The position numbers and the translations under genes are program-made. Below are positions 14,563 to 14,610 of a DNA stretch of 14,610 bases, one piece after another. Every line of letters starts with the position of its first letter. Within the stretch, counting starts at the first letter, position 1. The DNA is from an uncultured Opitutales bacterium (lineage in GTDB: Bacteria > Verrucomicrobiota > Verrucomicrobiia > Opitutales > Intestinicryptomonadaceae): positions 1 to 14,610 of the forward strand of contig URDC01000038.1 in NCBI GenBank assembly GCA_900546565.1. Reading direction: 5' to 3'. Below the pieces are notes generated by a model. The model was given only the letters and a program-made list of their open reading frames with translations, was not told the DNA's origin and searched no databases.

Positions 14563-14610
14563 CTGTCTCTTATACACATCTGACGCTGCCGACGAACTCT
14601 AGGGTGTAGA
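14563..14610. other. Illumina Nextera adapter contamination
   Basis: Positions 14563-14581 are the 19-base Tn5 mosaic end, CTGTCTCTTATACACATCT. Positions 14582-14595 are GACGCTGCCGACGA, completing the reverse complement of the Nextera read-1 transposase adapter. Eight bases follow (14596-14603, ACTCTAGG), in the place of an i5 index and matching the reverse complement of the index I remember as S516. The last seven (14604-14610, GTGTAGA) begin the flow-cell primer sequence. None of this is genomic; the true contig ends at 14562. Confidence 0.98.

Overview
The window is one contig of bacterial chromosome carrying mostly housekeeping genes. It runs from a truncated secreted-protein gene at the left edge to a truncated TPR-like gene at the right. 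The last 48 bases (14563-14610) are not genomic: they match the Illumina Nextera read-1 transposase adapter followed by an index and part of the flow-cell primer. Composition is GC-leaning. Clear Shine-Dalgarno sequences are seen only at some starts (dnaX and meaB have GGAG; most others have AT-rich leaders). Gene content and protein features (a Lys/Ala/Pro-rich extension on RpoD, a DnaG without its zinc ligands, a GAF-AAA-FIS regulator) make me think of a Verrucomicrobiota/Opitutia-type member of the PVC group from a metagenome. That assignment is inference with modest confidence.

Layout. Minus strand, 1-96: the signal peptide of a secreted protein, cut by the contig edge inside a perfect palindrome. 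Minus strand, 2842-230: a degenerate NifA-like regulator followed 3 nt later by mnmA (tRNA 2-thiouridylase). Plus strand, 2941-8080: dnaX, rmuC, meaB and a XerC/D recombinase, closely spaced and probably largely co-transcribed. Positions 8081-8480 hold no recognised gene, only an open frame of coding-like composition, and end at a hairpin terminator. Minus strand: mntP (9084-8521). Plus strand: dtd (9181-9648), ending in a terminator that lies inside the 3' end of the opposing gene. Minus strand, 14562-9661: partial TPR-like gene, dnaG and rpoD (14 and 11 nt apart), then a small secreted protein. This is a macromolecular-synthesis operon with a TPR-like gene where rpsU is often found.

How the genes work together. 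DnaX (clamp loader), DnaG (primase), RmuC (recombination) and Xer (dimer resolution) serve replication and chromosome maintenance. RpoD directs housekeeping transcription. MnmA and Dtd act on tRNA quality. MeaB guards B12-dependent mutases, and MntP exports manganese. No new defence, mobile or biosynthetic system is visible. What deserves attention is in the details of conserved genes: an A10 tract in dnaX with a 123-codon extension in another frame immediately after it (possible tau/gamma switching or an indel), loss of zinc ligands in both DnaG and DnaX, a bEBP-family regulator lacking the GAFTGA loop and arginine fingers, and a histone-H1-like tail on the primary sigma factor.
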